The notes: generated from the letters alone by a model not told the origin. A stretch of 64,000 bases of DNA from Corynebacterium sp. Marseille-P4321 (GCF_903645305.1 NZ_CAHJXO010000002.1:372001-436000); one strand, 5' to 3'; shown: positions 10,894 to 20,319, numbered from the stretch's first letter. Program-made: numbers and translations.

Positions 10894-13739
10894 CTAGTCT
10901 CGCCTCTCGTTAGGCGCGCGTAGTTCTCGAAGAGCAGCTCCTGGCGCTGGCGCTCGTTTTGCAACAGCTTCGGTGCTCCGAACACTTTATCAACCTCACG
11001 GTCGAGGTCTTTGTGAGCGGCAAGGAGCGCCGGGTCCATAGCCAGCGGGTTGTAGTGCTCAGCCAGTGAGCGCTCCGGGTGCAGAGCTCGAGCAGCAAGC
11101 ACGCCCTGCCCGGCCTGGATTATACGAGCTCGTTGTTGGCTCGACAGTTCCGGGAGGGGGAAGTTGTTCCAAACGATGGTGCTACTGAAGCTCATGTCCG
11201 ATTTCAACCTACCGCCCACTGTTTTTTGCCACGTGACAAACATTGCGGAGCTGGCAAGCGCGAATAGTAACCCGTCTGAGTCAGCCCCACCGTAAACCTT
11301 GTTCGAGATGATCACGCTAGGGTCCAGTTCATCGACGGGCATGTATGGCCGGTTCGAAGAGCTAACTTCGGGGATTCCGACGAAAGGAACCTCCGACTGA
11401 AACCCTATCTGCCGGAACAGATGGTGCGATTCAAAGGTGCTGGTGGAAGACGCCTTCGATTTACTGCGAAACTCACGCACCCCTTCGATACGCCGCTTGA
11501 GTTCGGGTGAACGCCCGACATCCGCAGGATCGAGATCTACGAGCCATAGACACCAGCGGCGCTTATTGTTTAGCATCTCGCGAGATCCGATATACGGGCG
11601 CAGATAAGCTGCTAGCACGTGATCCGACACCACATCCTTGTACTCCTCTTCGGACACCACCAAATACCCGCCATCAGTTGGTTTAGAACCGTAATCGACC
11701 ATCGGTAGCTCCGGCGAAAGGGGCTTACTCCTCTTTGTTACGAGAACATCGGGCCCATCTACCAGATAAGCGTTAATACCTGTCTTCACCTCAGACATTT
11801 CGGGGGCGGAGAGGGGGCGCGGATAGTCCCACAGCCGTCGCTTGACTGCCGTATTACGAGTGAAGCCGACGATTACGCAGTGCACAGCGGCCTTCCCCGG
11901 CGCTTCAGAGTCCCAGGCAAATGTGCGGTGCGCGAATTTGATGATCCACCCAGCCCTGAAAACCTCACCGAACAAACGCGCGGCTTGATCCCCTTGGGTA
12001 ATTGAGTTTGTTGTCACGAACGCGAACTCCCCGTGGCGATGAGTCAGCAAATTAAGAGATTGCGCATGCCAGCCGGTGACAAAATCTAGGCGGGACAGTT
12101 GTTTATCCTTGCCCCAAACTTGCTGGAGCAGAGCTTTCTGTTCTTTGGTTCGTGTATGGTCCCCGAGGAAGGGCGGGTTACCAAAGATGTACGTCTTGCC
12201 CTTCGGCAGGGGAAGGAACTGCTCCCAGCACACCTGGAGCGCGTTAGCGTGCAGGATGTGGGCCGCAACTTTGATAGGCAGGCGAACCGGGGCCTGGCCC
12301 ACCCGGTCCACGAGCTCCTGGTTGGCCTGGTGGTCCACTAGGAACATAGCGATCTCAGCGATACGAGCAGGCCACCAACCTAGCTCGATACCGTAGAACT
12401 GCCCGATACTGAGTTTCTGCTCGAGCGCTACGTCCACCACGAACTGAGTATCCCCAGAGCGCTTGCGGATCTCGACGATGATGTCTGTCTCGATCCTGCG
12501 TAGCTCCCGGTAGGCCACGATAAGGAAGTTGCCAGAGCCGCACGCGGGGTCGCAGTAAACGTTGTTTGCCAGCGAGTCGCGGAAGGCGGCCAGCTCGCTT
12601 ACGCGAGTGGACTTGTTGCGAATCAGCCGGTCCGCTTCGGTCCTGAGTTCGTCGAGAAACAGAGGGCCGATTGTCTTGAGGATGTTCGTCTCGCTGGTGT
12701 AGTGCTCTCCGGCGGCGCGCCGGGCTTCTTTGGACTTCACGAGCTGGAAGAGAGAGCCGAAGATAGCCGGGGAGATGTTCGACCAGTCGAACCGGCAGGC
12801 GCGCAGCAGCGCGCTTCTCATCTCAGCGTCGAAATATTGCGTGCGCATATTCTCTGCGAACAGAGCACCGTTGACGTACGGGAACTTTGCCATGCTCTCC
12901 GGTACGCGCACGCGCTTCGATTCCGGGGTGTTGAGCACATCGAACAGTGTGTTGAGCTGAGACCCCAGCGTCTCCGGTGTGGTTGATTCCTCGATGAACC
13001 GGGTGAACAGGTCCGGCTCCCACAACCCCGAATCGTCCCCGAACAGCAAGAACAAGATTCTGGTGAGATACATCGAGGTCTCTTGCACAGCGAGATCCTC
13101 GTCTCTCATCTCCACGGCGGTTTCGTCAGCGACACCTTCGTCCACATCGTCGCCCACCATCGAGGTAAACAGGTCAGCCATGAGACGCGACGCTCTGATC
13201 GACGCTTCGGTCTCCTCAGCCTTCGAGATCGTGTCGTAACCGGCCAGGAACTTCAGCGCGTCCACGTTGGCCGCCAGCTCTGTCAGCGGGAACTGGGTAT
13301 CAAAGGCCAGCTCAGGATCACCCAGGCGGATCAGGCGGAACTCCTCGAAATTCGTCAGCAGGATGTAGCGGGGCCATTCCGTATCGAGCACGTCGCCACC
13401 GTTGAGGTAGTCGAGCACCTGCTGGTAAGCCACGGAAAGATCAACTCCCGGGCGCTTCGCCTCCCCGATAACTACGCCGGGGTAGAACAGGTCGATCCGG
13501 CCCCTGCCGCCCGTCGAGGAGCGTTTGACGTTTCGCTCAAACAGGTTCACGCGCTCGCTTCGGATACCGAAGCACCGGAACAGGTCGATCCAGAAACGCT
13601 GGGCGCTCTGCTGCTCTTCGCCTGTGAGCCCCTGCTCCTTCCAATCCTCGAGCTCCTTAAGCCAGTGGATCTGGAAGTCGCGAAGCCTGCGAATCATCGT
13701 GTCGCGGTCCGGGCGGGTGTTCAGGTGGGAGACAGCCAT
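10890..13739 (-). CDS. Single-chain restriction-modification enzyme, MmeI-like (Type IIL)
   Basis: The 949-aa protein combines an endonuclease and an adenine methyltransferase. The N-terminal PD-(D/E)XK site is visible as D83...E93-A-K95 (IDLFYPGVVIGEAK). The methyltransferase part has EHYT (about 345), SAM motif DPACGSGNF (397-405) and catalytic NPPF (521-524). The C-terminal third should hold target recognition. Length and order match MmeI-type enzymes, which cut at a distance and protect one strand by methylation. ATG 13739 with GAAGG upstream is preferred to GTG 13787, which would overlap the upstream gene. GC content is lower than in flanking genes, suggesting transfer. Confidence 0.88.
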   Translation of the reverse strand: MAVSHLNTRPDRDTMIRRLRDFQIHWLKELEDWKEQGLTGEEQQSAQRFWIDLFRCFGIRSERVNLFERNVKRSSTGGRGRIDLFYPGVVIGEAKRPGVDLSVAYQQVLDYLNGGDVLDTEWPRYILLTNFEEFRLIRLGDPELAFDTQFPLTELAANVDALKFLAGYDTISKAEETEASIRASRLMADLFTSMVGDDVDEGVADETAVEMRDEDLAVQETSMYLTRILFLLFGDDSGLWEPDLFTRFIEESTTPETLGSQLNTLFDVLNTPESKRVRVPESMAKFPYVNGALFAENMRTQYFDAEMRSALLRACRFDWSNISPAIFGSLFQLVKSKEARRAAGEHYTSETNILKTIGPLFLDELRTEADRLIRNKSTRVSELAAFRDSLANNVYCDPACGSGNFLIVAYRELRRIETDIIVEIRKRSGDTQFVVDVALEQKLSIGQFYGIELGWWPARIAEIAMFLVDHQANQELVDRVGQAPVRLPIKVAAHILHANALQVCWEQFLPLPKGKTYIFGNPPFLGDHTRTKEQKALLQQVWGKDKQLSRLDFVTGWHAQSLNLLTHRHGEFAFVTTNSITQGDQAARLFGEVFRAGWIIKFAHRTFAWDSEAPGKAAVHCVIVGFTRNTAVKRRLWDYPRPLSAPEMSEVKTGINAYLVDGPDVLVTKRSKPLSPELPMVDYGSKPTDGGYLVVSEEEYKDVVSDHVLAAYLRPYIGSREMLNNKRRWCLWLVDLDPADVGRSPELKRRIEGVREFRSKSKASSTSTFESHHLFRQIGFQSEVPFVGIPEVSSSNRPYMPVDELDPSVIISNKVYGGADSDGLLFALASSAMFVTWQKTVGGRLKSDMSFSSTIVWNNFPLPELSSQQRARIIQAGQGVLAARALHPERSLAEHYNPLAMDPALLAAHKDLDREVDKVFGAPKLLQNERQRQELLFENYARLTRGETS

Positions 13740-13750
13740 AACCTTCGAAT

Positions 13751-14764
13751 CTAACGATCCGAAGTACCGTGCGCCCAGTCTTTCCACGAAACAGCGGAGT
13801 AAAGCACTTCGCTCGCCAGCTGCTGGTTGTTGTACTTGCGCTGGATCGTGCCCGAGTGACGCATCATCCGAACGTTGAGCTTGTAGGCGGATTCCAACAA
13901 CTCGGGCATGCGCGAAAACACCAGATCGCCGGTAATCGCCCTCCTGAGACTCTCGAGGTCGAAGGTCCAGCTGGTGGTCTCCGCGATTCGATAACGAACG
14001 TTGTACGCGGTGTACCTGCTGAGCTCCCGGAACGATCTCGTAGCCCGCTCGGAGGAGTTAGCGACAGGCTCGGTGTTGATCCGAACGCTGATCGCCCTCT
14101 TGCCACCTGTTCGGTGCTCTTCCACCACCAGAGTCTCGAGGTGCCCGCACGAAACAGTGGCGAGCCTTCGATGTCCTGGCCTCCGGCCCGTCGAAGGCAG
14201 GCAACTAATCACCCAGAGCAGCTCGTTCGTGCGCACCGGGTCCGGGATGGTTTCGTGCACGTACCATCCGATAACATCGAGAAGGTGAGCGTAGCTCGGG
14301 TGCTCTGCGAGCTCTGCCCACTGGAGCCATTTGTTATCCCCGGTAATCCAGCTTCGCCCGGAGATGCTTTCTTCGGGACGAATCCGCTCGGCACGATCCC
14401 ACGGCAGGCTGATCGAGGGCCGATCTTCGAAGTTGAAGATCATTGTCTCCAGCCCGCCCGGGCGCTGCGCCCAGACGATGTTTCGAACCGAAGTAACTTT
14501 CTCGGTTGCCGCCAAGAGCTCCTGCTCGGAGAGCGTGAGCTCGTTCTGCGAAACTGGCGTGAATTCGAAAAACTGAATATCTGAGCCCCACGTTTTCCTG
14601 TGGTCCGCGAATCGCCTCACAACGTCTCGCGACTGCCCCACGTACGCATCTCCCCGCTCGAACCAGAGGCGGTAGACCCCGCACCGATCTTTTCCGTCGA
14701 AGAGCGCGTTGATGAACGGCAGCTCTCGCACGTCGTACCGTTCACCGGGCTGAAACCTTTTCAC
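13751..14764 (-). CDS. GIY-YIG domain protein upstream of the MmeI-like enzyme
   Basis: Residues 29-31 (GVY) and 41-43 (YVG), a following arginine (DVVRRFADHR) and a glutamate near residue 80 (LSEQELLAA) match a GIY-YIG nuclease core. The remaining 250 residues match no domain I recognise. The GTG start lies 7 nt after TAGGCT, suggesting a leaderless promoter for an operon with the restriction-modification gene 11 bp downstream. UvrC, homing endonucleases and the small UPF0213 proteins are excluded by length and context. It could be an added nuclease or specificity factor of the defence module; this is inference. Confidence 0.75.
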   Translation of the reverse strand: MKRFQPGERYDVRELPFINALFDGKDRCGVYRLWFERGDAYVGQSRDVVRRFADHRKTWGSDIQFFEFTPVSQNELTLSEQELLAATEKVTSVRNIVWAQRPGGLETMIFNFEDRPSISLPWDRAERIRPEESISGRSWITGDNKWLQWAELAEHPSYAHLLDVIGWYVHETIPDPVRTNELLWVISCLPSTGRRPGHRRLATVSCGHLETLVVEEHRTGGKRAISVRINTEPVANSSERATRSFRELSRYTAYNVRYRIAETTSWTFDLESLRRAITGDLVFSRMPELLESAYKLNVRMMRHSGTIQRKYNNQQLASEVLYSAVSWKDWAHGTSDR

Positions 14765-15231
14765 GTAACTCAGCCTAGTGAGCGGCGAAACCTCTTTGCC
14801 TCCGGCTTGCGGGACTGGAAGATTACGTCGTACAGGCCGGACTCGTTAACAGTGGTTACCTGTTGTGACCTGCCTAAACGGTCGATGGTGCCAGTACTAC
14901 TTACTTCATCTCCATCTAGTCGATTAAGCCCACCAGTTCGCTTACTCCTCGTCGAACCGGTCGAGGAACCGCCGTACCCCGATCCCCTCTTCCACGACGA
15001 CGAACGCGGGGACTTCAACCCTTTCCACGAGGAACCAGCCCGCGAAGATCAGCCCCAGACCAAACGGTCGCCGAGGCGTGGGTTCCCACTTTTTCCGCAG
15101 CAAATCTTCGAGTTCCAATTCCCGAAAAACGTCAGAGTGGAGTTCTGGCCGTAGGACTAATACGCCGAAACCCCGGCTCCCTGCTCGGGAAACCGGGGTA
15201 AAAGGCTTAAATACCTTCGAAAGGCTCAGGC
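14765..15231. other. 467-bp stretch without an assignable gene
   Basis: Two open frames lie opposite each other. The plus frame (ATG 14885 to TAG 15154, 89 codons) reads as a proline- and acid-rich peptide ending NVRVEFWP. The minus frame (ending at 14942) reads a hydrophobic stretch near GLIFAGWFLVERVEV. Both have GC-rich third positions because their codons are in register, so composition does not decide. Neither has a convincing ribosome binding site or a recognised family. A relic of a gene at the island edge is possible. Confidence 0.4.
15168..15199 (-). terminator. Hairpin terminator after the LGFP lipoprotein gene
   Basis: Arms ACCCCGG (15170-15176) and CCGGGGT (15193-15199) enclose a second small stem (TCCC/GGGA). 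On the minus strand the hairpin is followed by a short TTTC. It lies 33 bp after the stop codon of the lipoprotein gene. Confidence 0.6.
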
Positions 15232-15816
15232 TTAGTTGTTCGGGGTGATGATCGCGGTGAAGGCGTCCTCGGTGCCACCGCGGGTCCACTCGATGGTGCC
15301 GTTCTCGAACTCCTGGATCCAGCCGGACTCGTCTTCCTTCTGCTCCTCCGGAGCCAGCGGGAAGCCGAGCACGTTCTCAGACTGGGTGTCGGTGATCCAC
15401 TCGTTAGCGATCTGGCCGACCAGCGGAGCACCGTTGGTGTTCTCGTTCCAAGCGAAGTAGTTCTCGTTGTCGTAGGTGACAACCCAGCCGTTGTCGATCT
15501 CCTCGACGGAGAGCGGCTCGCCCCAGGCCGGGTCAACCTGGTCGTCCATAGCTGCAATCAGGCCAGCCGGAACCATAGCGGTGGTGCCGTCGGCGAGAGC
15601 GAGCTCCTCGGTAGCGTCAGCGTTGTCAGCAGCGTCAGCCGAGGTGGACTCGGTCACCGTCTCCTCTGCAGCGGTCTCGGTTGCAGTGTTGGTCTCGGTC
15701 GCGGTCTCCTCCACAACCTCGGTGTCGGTCGTGGTGTCTGCGTCGTCGGAGCAGGCTACCAGGCCGGTAGCCAGAGTCAGAGCAGCGGCGGAAGCGGCAA
15801 GCTTGCGGGAAAACAT
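15232..15816 (-). CDS. LGFP-repeat lipoprotein
   Basis: The 194-aa precursor has a signal peptide with lipobox LVAC (cysteine about residue 22), a Thr/Glu/Ala-rich linker (about 25-70) and a folded C-terminal domain. That domain ends in an LGFP module (NVLGFPLAPEEQ, then WIQEFENGTIEWTRGG). LGFP modules occur in secreted mycolata proteins and are thought to aid cell-wall attachment. GAAAGG precedes the ATG. The linker is an in-frame low-complexity stretch, common in corynebacterial lipoproteins. Confidence 0.88.
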   Translation of the reverse strand: MFSRKLAASAAALTLATGLVACSDDADTTTDTEVVEETATETNTATETAAEETVTESTSADAADNADATEELALADGTTAMVPAGLIAAMDDQVDPAWGEPLSVEEIDNGWVVTYDNENYFAWNENTNGAPLVGQIANEWITDTQSENVLGFPLAPEEQKEDESGWIQEFENGTIEWTRGGTEDAFTAIITPNN

Positions 15817-15871
15817 TGAGTAATACCTTTCTTCGTTGCGTAATTGCTCCGCCCATTATGCAAACTTTGGG

Positions 15872-16492
15872 TTAACTCCGGCGTTTCCGCCCACCTGAAC
15901 GGGGGTGATTTCGTATGGACCTCTTGCGCTGGCGGGGTTTTGTCTTCTCGCGCTTGCCTGCCGTTTTAAGCGTCTGCTTACTCCCCCGCGAGGAACGGGC
16001 AGTCCGCCCCTTCGCCACTCCCACGAAGTCCTGCACCGCATCACTGTCGTCGTCCTTTTTCCATACCAAAGCGATTTGCGTCTCGGGCTTGGCGTCCAGC
16101 TCGACCGGCACCACTTGTTTCTTCGCCAGATTCTTCAACAGCGGCAGCGGCGCGTAGGCGATGCCGACGTTCGCGGCGACGACCTGGAGGGCGGACCGGA
16201 GGTCGTCGATAGGCGTGTGCCCCGAAAAGTTCACAATTTCGTCCGAAAGATCCTCGCGCGTCGGGCGCTCCCCTACGTAGATGGAGTCTTTCGGCACGGC
16301 GACGCCGGCGGCCTCGTCGTAAAGGCGAACCACGTGGTAGTCGTCCGTGACCCGCGGGTCCGGCAGCCGCATGAGCGCAAGCGTTGCTTCCTCAACAAAC
16401 GGATCGTCGGACGGGATCGTGGTCAGCGGCGATTCGTAACGACGGAACCACTTGCCCGGCTCGGTGCCTGTGACGAAAGCGATGGTGAGCAT
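15872..16492 (-). CDS. LysR-type substrate-binding domain protein lacking the DNA-binding domain
   Basis: The 206-aa protein begins directly in a LysR-type effector-binding fold (LTIAFVTGTEPGKWFRRY, later VAANVGIAYAPLPLL) and has no helix-turn-helix. The last 45 residues are a highly basic Lys/Arg/Ser tail that could bind nucleic acid. The ATG at 16492 lies within one arm of the palindrome shared with the divergent DUF5997 gene. This pair occurs together in corynebacteria. Binding-domain-only proteins may act as sensors or partners of another regulator; the function is unknown. Confidence 0.8.
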   Translation of the reverse strand: MLTIAFVTGTEPGKWFRRYESPLTTIPSDDPFVEEATLALMRLPDPRVTDDYHVVRLYDEAAGVAVPKDSIYVGERPTREDLSDEIVNFSGHTPIDDLRSALQVVAANVGIAYAPLPLLKNLAKKQVVPVELDAKPETQIALVWKKDDDSDAVQDFVGVAKGRTARSSRGSKQTLKTAGKREKTKPRQRKRSIRNHPRSGGRKRRS

Positions 16493-16518
16493 GGCCAAAT
16501 GCTACCGTTTTGGCCATG
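16490..16518. promoter_or_regulatory. Palindrome holding the start codons of two divergent genes
   Basis: Perfect 10-bp inverted arms CATGGCCAAA (16490-16499) and TTTGGCCATG (16509-16518) flank a 9-bp spacer. The outer three bases of each arm are the ATG codons of the divergent LysR-like and DUF5997 genes. The 23-bp gap between the ATGs holds no separate ribosome binding sites, so both promoters must lie inside the opposite gene. A regulator bound here would affect both genes. Confidence 0.7.
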
Positions 16519-16941
16519 ACGCAAGAGCAACCATCCGGCACCGCTATGAAGCCCGTAACCGCAGCGAAGAAGCTGGGCATCTACTTGCCCGCCACGCCCG
16601 CCGAGTTCCAGGAGGGCGCGGTCACACACGCTGAGCTGCGCGAACTGCAGGACAACCCGCCGGCGTGGCTGCAGGAGCTCAGGCTTACGGGCCCGCACCC
16701 GCGCCCGGAGGTGGCGCGAAAACTCGGCATCTCCGTCAACGCGCTGAAGAACGCGGACATGGACAAGGCGCTGACCACCGAAGAGATTCGGGCGCTGCTT
16801 GACGACCAGCCGGAATGGTTGCGAAAAGCCCGCGCCACTCAAGCAGAGCAGCGCGGGCACAGCGTGGCCGCAGACGACGACGCAAGCGGTGACGGCGCGA
16901 GCGGTGACGGCGCAAGCACCGTCACGGAAGAAAACGACTAG
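16516..16941 (+). CDS. DUF5997 family protein
   Basis: The 141-aa protein has the conserved core [17 protein letters not shown] and ITHAEL-like [11 protein letters not shown] segment resembling a helix-turn-helix follows ([20 protein letters not shown], about residues 62-81), then an Asp/Gly/Ser tail of repeated DGAS units. This matches the actinobacterial DUF5997 family of unknown function, found divergent from a LysR-like protein. The ATG at 16516 is chosen over TTG 16510. The TAG stop shares the tetranucleotide CTAG (16938-16941) with the stop codon of glyA. Confidence 0.82.
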   Translation: MTQEQPSGTAMKPVTAAKKLGIYLPATPAEFQEGAVTHAELRELQDNPPAWLQELRLTGPHPRPEVARKLGISVNALKNADMDKALTTEEIRALLDDQPEWLRKARATQAEQRGHSVAADDDASGDGASGDGASTVTEEND

Positions 16942-18230
16942 AGCATCTTCCAGTCTTCGAGGTCCGGGTAGAGGGGGAACTTCTCCGCCAGGGCCTCGAC
17001 GCGGGCGCGCAGGGCCGCGACGTCCGCGCCTTCGCCGGCGATAAGCGCCTCGGCGATGATGTCGGCGACTTCGACGAAGTCCTCGCGCTCGAAGCCACGG
17101 GTAGCCAGCGCGGAGGTGCCGATGCGCAGGCCGGAGGTGACCTTCGGCGGGCGCGGGTCGAACGGCACGGCGTTGCGGTTCACGGTGATGCCGGCTGCGT
17201 GCAGCAGGTCTTCGGCCTCCTGGCCGTTCATCGGCGAGTTACGCAGGTCGACCAGCACCAAGTGGACATCGGTGCCGCCGGAGACGACGGACACACCGGC
17301 GTCGCGGGCATCGTCGCGAAGCAAACGCTCCGCCAGCACTTGGGCACCGTCAATGGTTCGCTGCTGGCGGTCCTTGAACTCCGGGGTGCCCGCGATCTTG
17401 AACGCGGTCGCCTTCGCAGCAACCACGTGCATGAGCGGGCCGCCCTGCTGGCCCGGGAACACCGCCGAGTTGAGCTTCTTGTGCAGCTCAAGGTCGTTGG
17501 TCAGGATGAAGCCGGAGCGCGGACCGCCGAGCGTCTTGTGCACGGTCGAGGACACCACGTGGGCGTGCGGCACCGGGTTCGGGTGCAGGCCAGCGGCAAC
17601 CAGGCCGGCGAAGTGCGCCATGTCCACCCACAGGTACGCGCCGACCTCGTCGGCGATGGAGCGGAACTCAGCGAAATCCTCCTGGCGCGGGTACGCCGAC
17701 CAGCCGCCGATGATCACCTTAGGCTTCACCTCGCGGGCCTGCTCGCGCAGCTTCTCCATGTCGATGAGGTGGGTGTCCTCCTCCACCTGGTACGCCGCGA
17801 CGTTGTACAGGCGGCCGGAGAAGTTGATCTTCATGCCGTGGGTGAGGTGGCCGCCGTGGGCGAGGTCGAGGCCCAGGATGGTATCGCCCGGCTCCGCGAG
17901 CGCCATGAGCACCGCCGCGTTCGCCTGCGCGCCGGAGTGCGGCTGCACGTTCGCGTACTGCGCGCCGAAGACCTCTTTGGCGCGGTTGCGGGCGAGCTCC
18001 TCAACCACGTCGACGTGCTCGCAGCCGCCGTAGTAGCGACGCCCCGGGTAGCCCTCGGCGTACTTGTTCGTCAATACCGAGCCCTGGGCCTGCAGTACGG
18101 AGCGCGGCACGAAGTTTTCGGAGGCGATCATTTCGAGGGTGTTTCGCTGGCGCGCCAGCTCGTCGACAATCGCTTCGTGCACCTCGGGGTCGAAGGTGGC
18201 TAGATCCTGGTAGCGGAGGTCTTCAGACAC
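16938..18230 (-). CDS. glyA: Serine hydroxymethyltransferase
   Basis: GlyA is a PLP enzyme that converts serine and tetrahydrofolate to glycine and 5,10-methylene-THF. The 430-aa protein shows [25 protein letters not shown], the PLP-lysine motif [15 protein letters not shown] and [11 protein letters not shown]. The open frame reaches 18443, but GTG 18230 ([10 protein letters not shown]) or GTG 18236 follows AAAGGA and gives the normal N-terminus. It is divergent from coaA; mycobacteria also keep glyA and coaA together. Confidence 0.96.
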   Translation of the reverse strand: MSEDLRYQDLATFDPEVHEAIVDELARQRNTLEMIASENFVPRSVLQAQGSVLTNKYAEGYPGRRYYGGCEHVDVVEELARNRAKEVFGAQYANVQPHSGAQANAAVLMALAEPGDTILGLDLAHGGHLTHGMKINFSGRLYNVAAYQVEEDTHLIDMEKLREQAREVKPKVIIGGWSAYPRQEDFAEFRSIADEVGAYLWVDMAHFAGLVAAGLHPNPVPHAHVVSSTVHKTLGGPRSGFILTNDLELHKKLNSAVFPGQQGGPLMHVVAAKATAFKIAGTPEFKDRQQRTIDGAQVLAERLLRDDARDAGVSVVSGGTDVHLVLVDLRNSPMNGQEAEDLLHAAGITVNRNAVPFDPRPPKVTSGLRIGTSALATRGFEREDFVEVADIIAEALIAGEGADVAALRARVEALAEKFPLYPDLEDWKML

Positions 18231-18290
18231 GTGCACCGGGTCCTTTCTTGCTCGGTTCAAGTTACTCATTGGCAGTATAGGGAAGCAATT

Positions 18291-18301
18291 GCTTATCGAC
18301 G
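18291..18301 (+). repeat. Dispersed word GCTTATCGACG, intergenic copy before coaA
   Basis: This is one of 19 exact copies in the window, read in the + orientation with upstream flank GCAATT. It lies between glyA and coaA, just downstream of a TATAGG box, so no protein constraint explains it here unless coaA starts at TTG 18289. Confidence 0.75.
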
Positions 18302-18327
18302 CCCCTTTCGGTGCGACAATGGCATTT

Positions 18328-19251
18328 ATGTCCCGCCCCGTGCCCTCCCCATACCTCGACTTCCGCCGCGAAGATTGGCGCCAGCGCCGAGCGAAGATGC
18401 CGCAGGTGCTCACCGAAGATGAACTGGCCAAGCTGTCCGGCATCGGCGAGAACCTCGACCTGCAGGAAGTCGAGGAGATTTACCTGCCGCTGTCACGCCT
18501 GATCCACCTCCAGGTGCGGGCCCGGCAGAAGCTGACAAAGGCCACCGAGACGTTCATCGGCGACGACCCGGGCCACGTGCCGTTCATCATCGGCCTCGCC
18601 GGCTCGGTTGCCGTGGGCAAATCCACTACCGCACGCGTGCTGCAGGTGCTGCTGCAGCGCTGGGATTCGCACCCGCGGGTGGACCTGGTGACCACGGACG
18701 GCTTCCTCTACCCCACCGCCGTGCTCAAAGAACGCGGGTTGATGCAGCGCAAAGGGTTCCCGGAGTCATACGACAGGCGCAACCTCATGCGCTTTGTTAC
18801 CGAGGTGAAGTCCGGCCAGCCGGTGGTACGTGCGCCGATCTACTCGCATAAGGCCTACGACATCCTGCCGGACGAATTCATCGAGGTGCGCCAGCCCGAC
18901 ATCCTCATCCTCGAAGGCCTCAACGTCTTACAGACCGGCCCGACGCTAATGATCTCGGACCTGTTCGACTTCTCCGTCTACGTCGACGCGAAAACCGAGG
19001 ACATCGAGCGCTGGTACATCGACCGGTTCTTGAAGCTGCGTTCCACCGCGTTCCGCGAGCCGGGCGCACACTTCGCATCTTTCGCAGAGCTTGACGACGC
19101 ACAGGCCACCTACCGGGCGCGCGAGCTGTGGCAGAACATCAACCTGCCCAACCTGGTGGAAAACATCCTGCCCACGCGCCCGCGCGCGTCGCTCGTGCTG
19201 CGCAAAGACTACGACCACACCGTGCAGCGCATCCGCATGCGCAAGATGTAA
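18328..19251 (+). CDS. coaA: Pantothenate kinase, type I
   Basis: CoaA phosphorylates pantothenate in the first committed step of coenzyme A synthesis. The 307-aa protein has the Walker A motif GSVAVGKST (about residues 95-103), followed by [10 protein letters not shown] and the conserved [10 protein letters not shown]. The start is unsettled. ATG 18328 ([12 protein letters not shown]) fits the family length and ATG 18319 is close by. TTG 18289 lies 7 nt after TATAGG and would give a leaderless form with 13 extra residues. It converges with the Z-prenyl transferase gene 6 bp away. Confidence 0.93.
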   Translation: MSRPVPSPYLDFRREDWRQRRAKMPQVLTEDELAKLSGIGENLDLQEVEEIYLPLSRLIHLQVRARQKLTKATETFIGDDPGHVPFIIGLAGSVAVGKSTTARVLQVLLQRWDSHPRVDLVTTDGFLYPTAVLKERGLMQRKGFPESYDRRNLMRFVTEVKSGQPVVRAPIYSHKAYDILPDEFIEVRQPDILILEGLNVLQTGPTLMISDLFDFSVYVDAKTEDIERWYIDRFLKLRSTAFREPGAHFASFAELDDAQATYRARELWQNINLPNLVENILPTRPRASLVLRKDYDHTVQRIRMRKM

Positions 19252-19257
19252 GGCGTT

Positions 19258-20025
19258 CTACTTGCCGAAGCGTCGCGAGCGCTGCGAGTAGTCGCGCAGC
19301 GCGCGCAAGAAATCGATCTTGCGGAACGCGGGCCAGTACGTGTCGGTGAACCAGATCTCCGAGTACGCCGCCTGCCACAGCAAAAAGCCGGACAGCCGCT
19401 GCTCGCCGGAGGTGCGGATCACCAAATCCGGATCGGGCTGGCCCGAGGTGTACAGGTGCTCGGAGAGCGACTCGACGGAGACCTTGGCCGCTATTTCGTC
19501 GGCGGGTGTGCCGGCGGCAGCCTCATCGTCGATAAGCGATTGCACCGCCGCGACAATCTCCTGCCTACCGCCGTACCCCACCGCAATGTTCACGGTCAGC
19601 CCAGGTTTTTCGGTGGTGGCGGCAGCGGAATCGAGCATGCGCTTTGCGACGTCCTCCGGAAGCAACCCCAAGTTGCCCACAAGCCGCACGCGGCAGGAGT
19701 AATCCTCCGTGGCCAAATCCTCGACCACCCCGGAAATGATCTCGAAGAGCAGCTCCACCTCCTCCGAAGTGCGCCGGAGGTTTTCGGTGGAAAGCAGGTA
19801 GATCGTCACCACATCCACCCCCATTTCCGCGGACCAGCGGACCAAATCCCCGATCTTCGCGCCGCCGACGCGGTGGCCGTGCGAAATGTCCTCGAAGCCG
19901 GATTCGCGCGCCCAGCGACGGTTGCCGTCCGCCATCACAGCGATATGCTTCGGGCGCTTCTTGCCCCGCAGTTCACGCTTCAGGCGCGCCTCGTAGAGCG
20001 GGTAGAGAATCTTCGCGACTGACAC
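19258..20025 (-). CDS. uppS: Z-isoprenyl diphosphate synthase, short-chain type (Rv1086-like)
   Basis: This is a cis-prenyltransferase that adds isopentenyl units in Z configuration. The 255-aa protein has HIAVMADGNRRWA with the catalytic aspartate, the helix SLSEHLYTSGQPDPDLVIRTSGE and FLLWQAAYSE. Its place next to coaA and mca matches M. tuberculosis Rv1086, the Z-farnesyl diphosphate synthase that primes decaprenyl phosphate synthesis, so the short-chain role is likely but inferred. GTG 20025 lies 8 nt after TAGAAT and is probably leaderless; TTG 20034 is the alternative. Confidence 0.9.
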   Translation of the reverse strand: MSVAKILYPLYEARLKRELRGKKRPKHIAVMADGNRRWARESGFEDISHGHRVGGAKIGDLVRWSAEMGVDVVTIYLLSTENLRRTSEEVELLFEIISGVVEDLATEDYSCRVRLVGNLGLLPEDVAKRMLDSAAATTEKPGLTVNIAVGYGGRQEIVAAVQSLIDDEAAAGTPADEIAAKVSVESLSEHLYTSGQPDPDLVIRTSGEQRLSGFLLWQAAYSEIWFTDTYWPAFRKIDFLRALRDYSQRSRRFGK

Positions 20026-20040
20026 AGTTGTCAATTCTAG

Positions 20041-20319
20041 CTAGAAGCTGCGCTTCTTCCGCTGATCCAGCACGCCCGCCTCCGCCATCGCCTGGTTGAT
20101 GGCCTCTTCGTCGAACGGGTCGATGCCGTGCGCCTCCGCGAACATCTGGCGGCGGCGGAAACGCGAAAACCGGCGGTGGAAGGCGTAGCCGATGGAAAGC
20201 ACCGCTACCCCAAGCAGCACCAGCAACAGCAGGCCGATCGGCGAGGCCTTGCCGAAGTCGGGCCCGCGCGGCACCTCCGGTGGCGCCTGCGCCACGATGT
20301 ACCAGAACATTTCCTCCAT
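20041..20319 (-). CDS. Small single-pass membrane protein downstream of mca
   Basis: The 92-aa protein has a short N-terminus, one membrane helix (about residues 27-48), a basic RRRFSRFRRRQ-like junction and an acidic cytoplasmic tail with GIDPFDEEAINQAMAEAG. Its ATG directly follows the mca stop codon, so the two are co-translated. A small membrane protein next to mca is conserved in mycobacteria and corynebacteria; its function is unknown. Confidence 0.75.
   Translation of the reverse strand: MEEMFWYIVAQAPPEVPRGPDFGKASPIGLLLLVLLGVAVLSIGYAFHRRFSRFRRRQMFAEAHGIDPFDEEAINQAMAEAGVLDQRKKRSF

Noticed and set aside
13751..14764. Homing endonuclease or UvrC
   Set aside because: There is no interrupted host gene or intron, and the UvrC helix-hairpin-helix and UvrB-binding parts are absent.
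14885..15154. Plus-strand 89-codon frame ending NVRVEFWP
   Set aside because: It looks partly coding, but the opposite strand looks equally so, no ribosome binding site is visible and no family is recognised. It is described only as an unassigned stretch.
16938..18290. Glycine riboswitch near glyA
   Set aside because: The glyA leader is under 60 bp before the divergent coaA region and shows no paired glycine aptamer folds.
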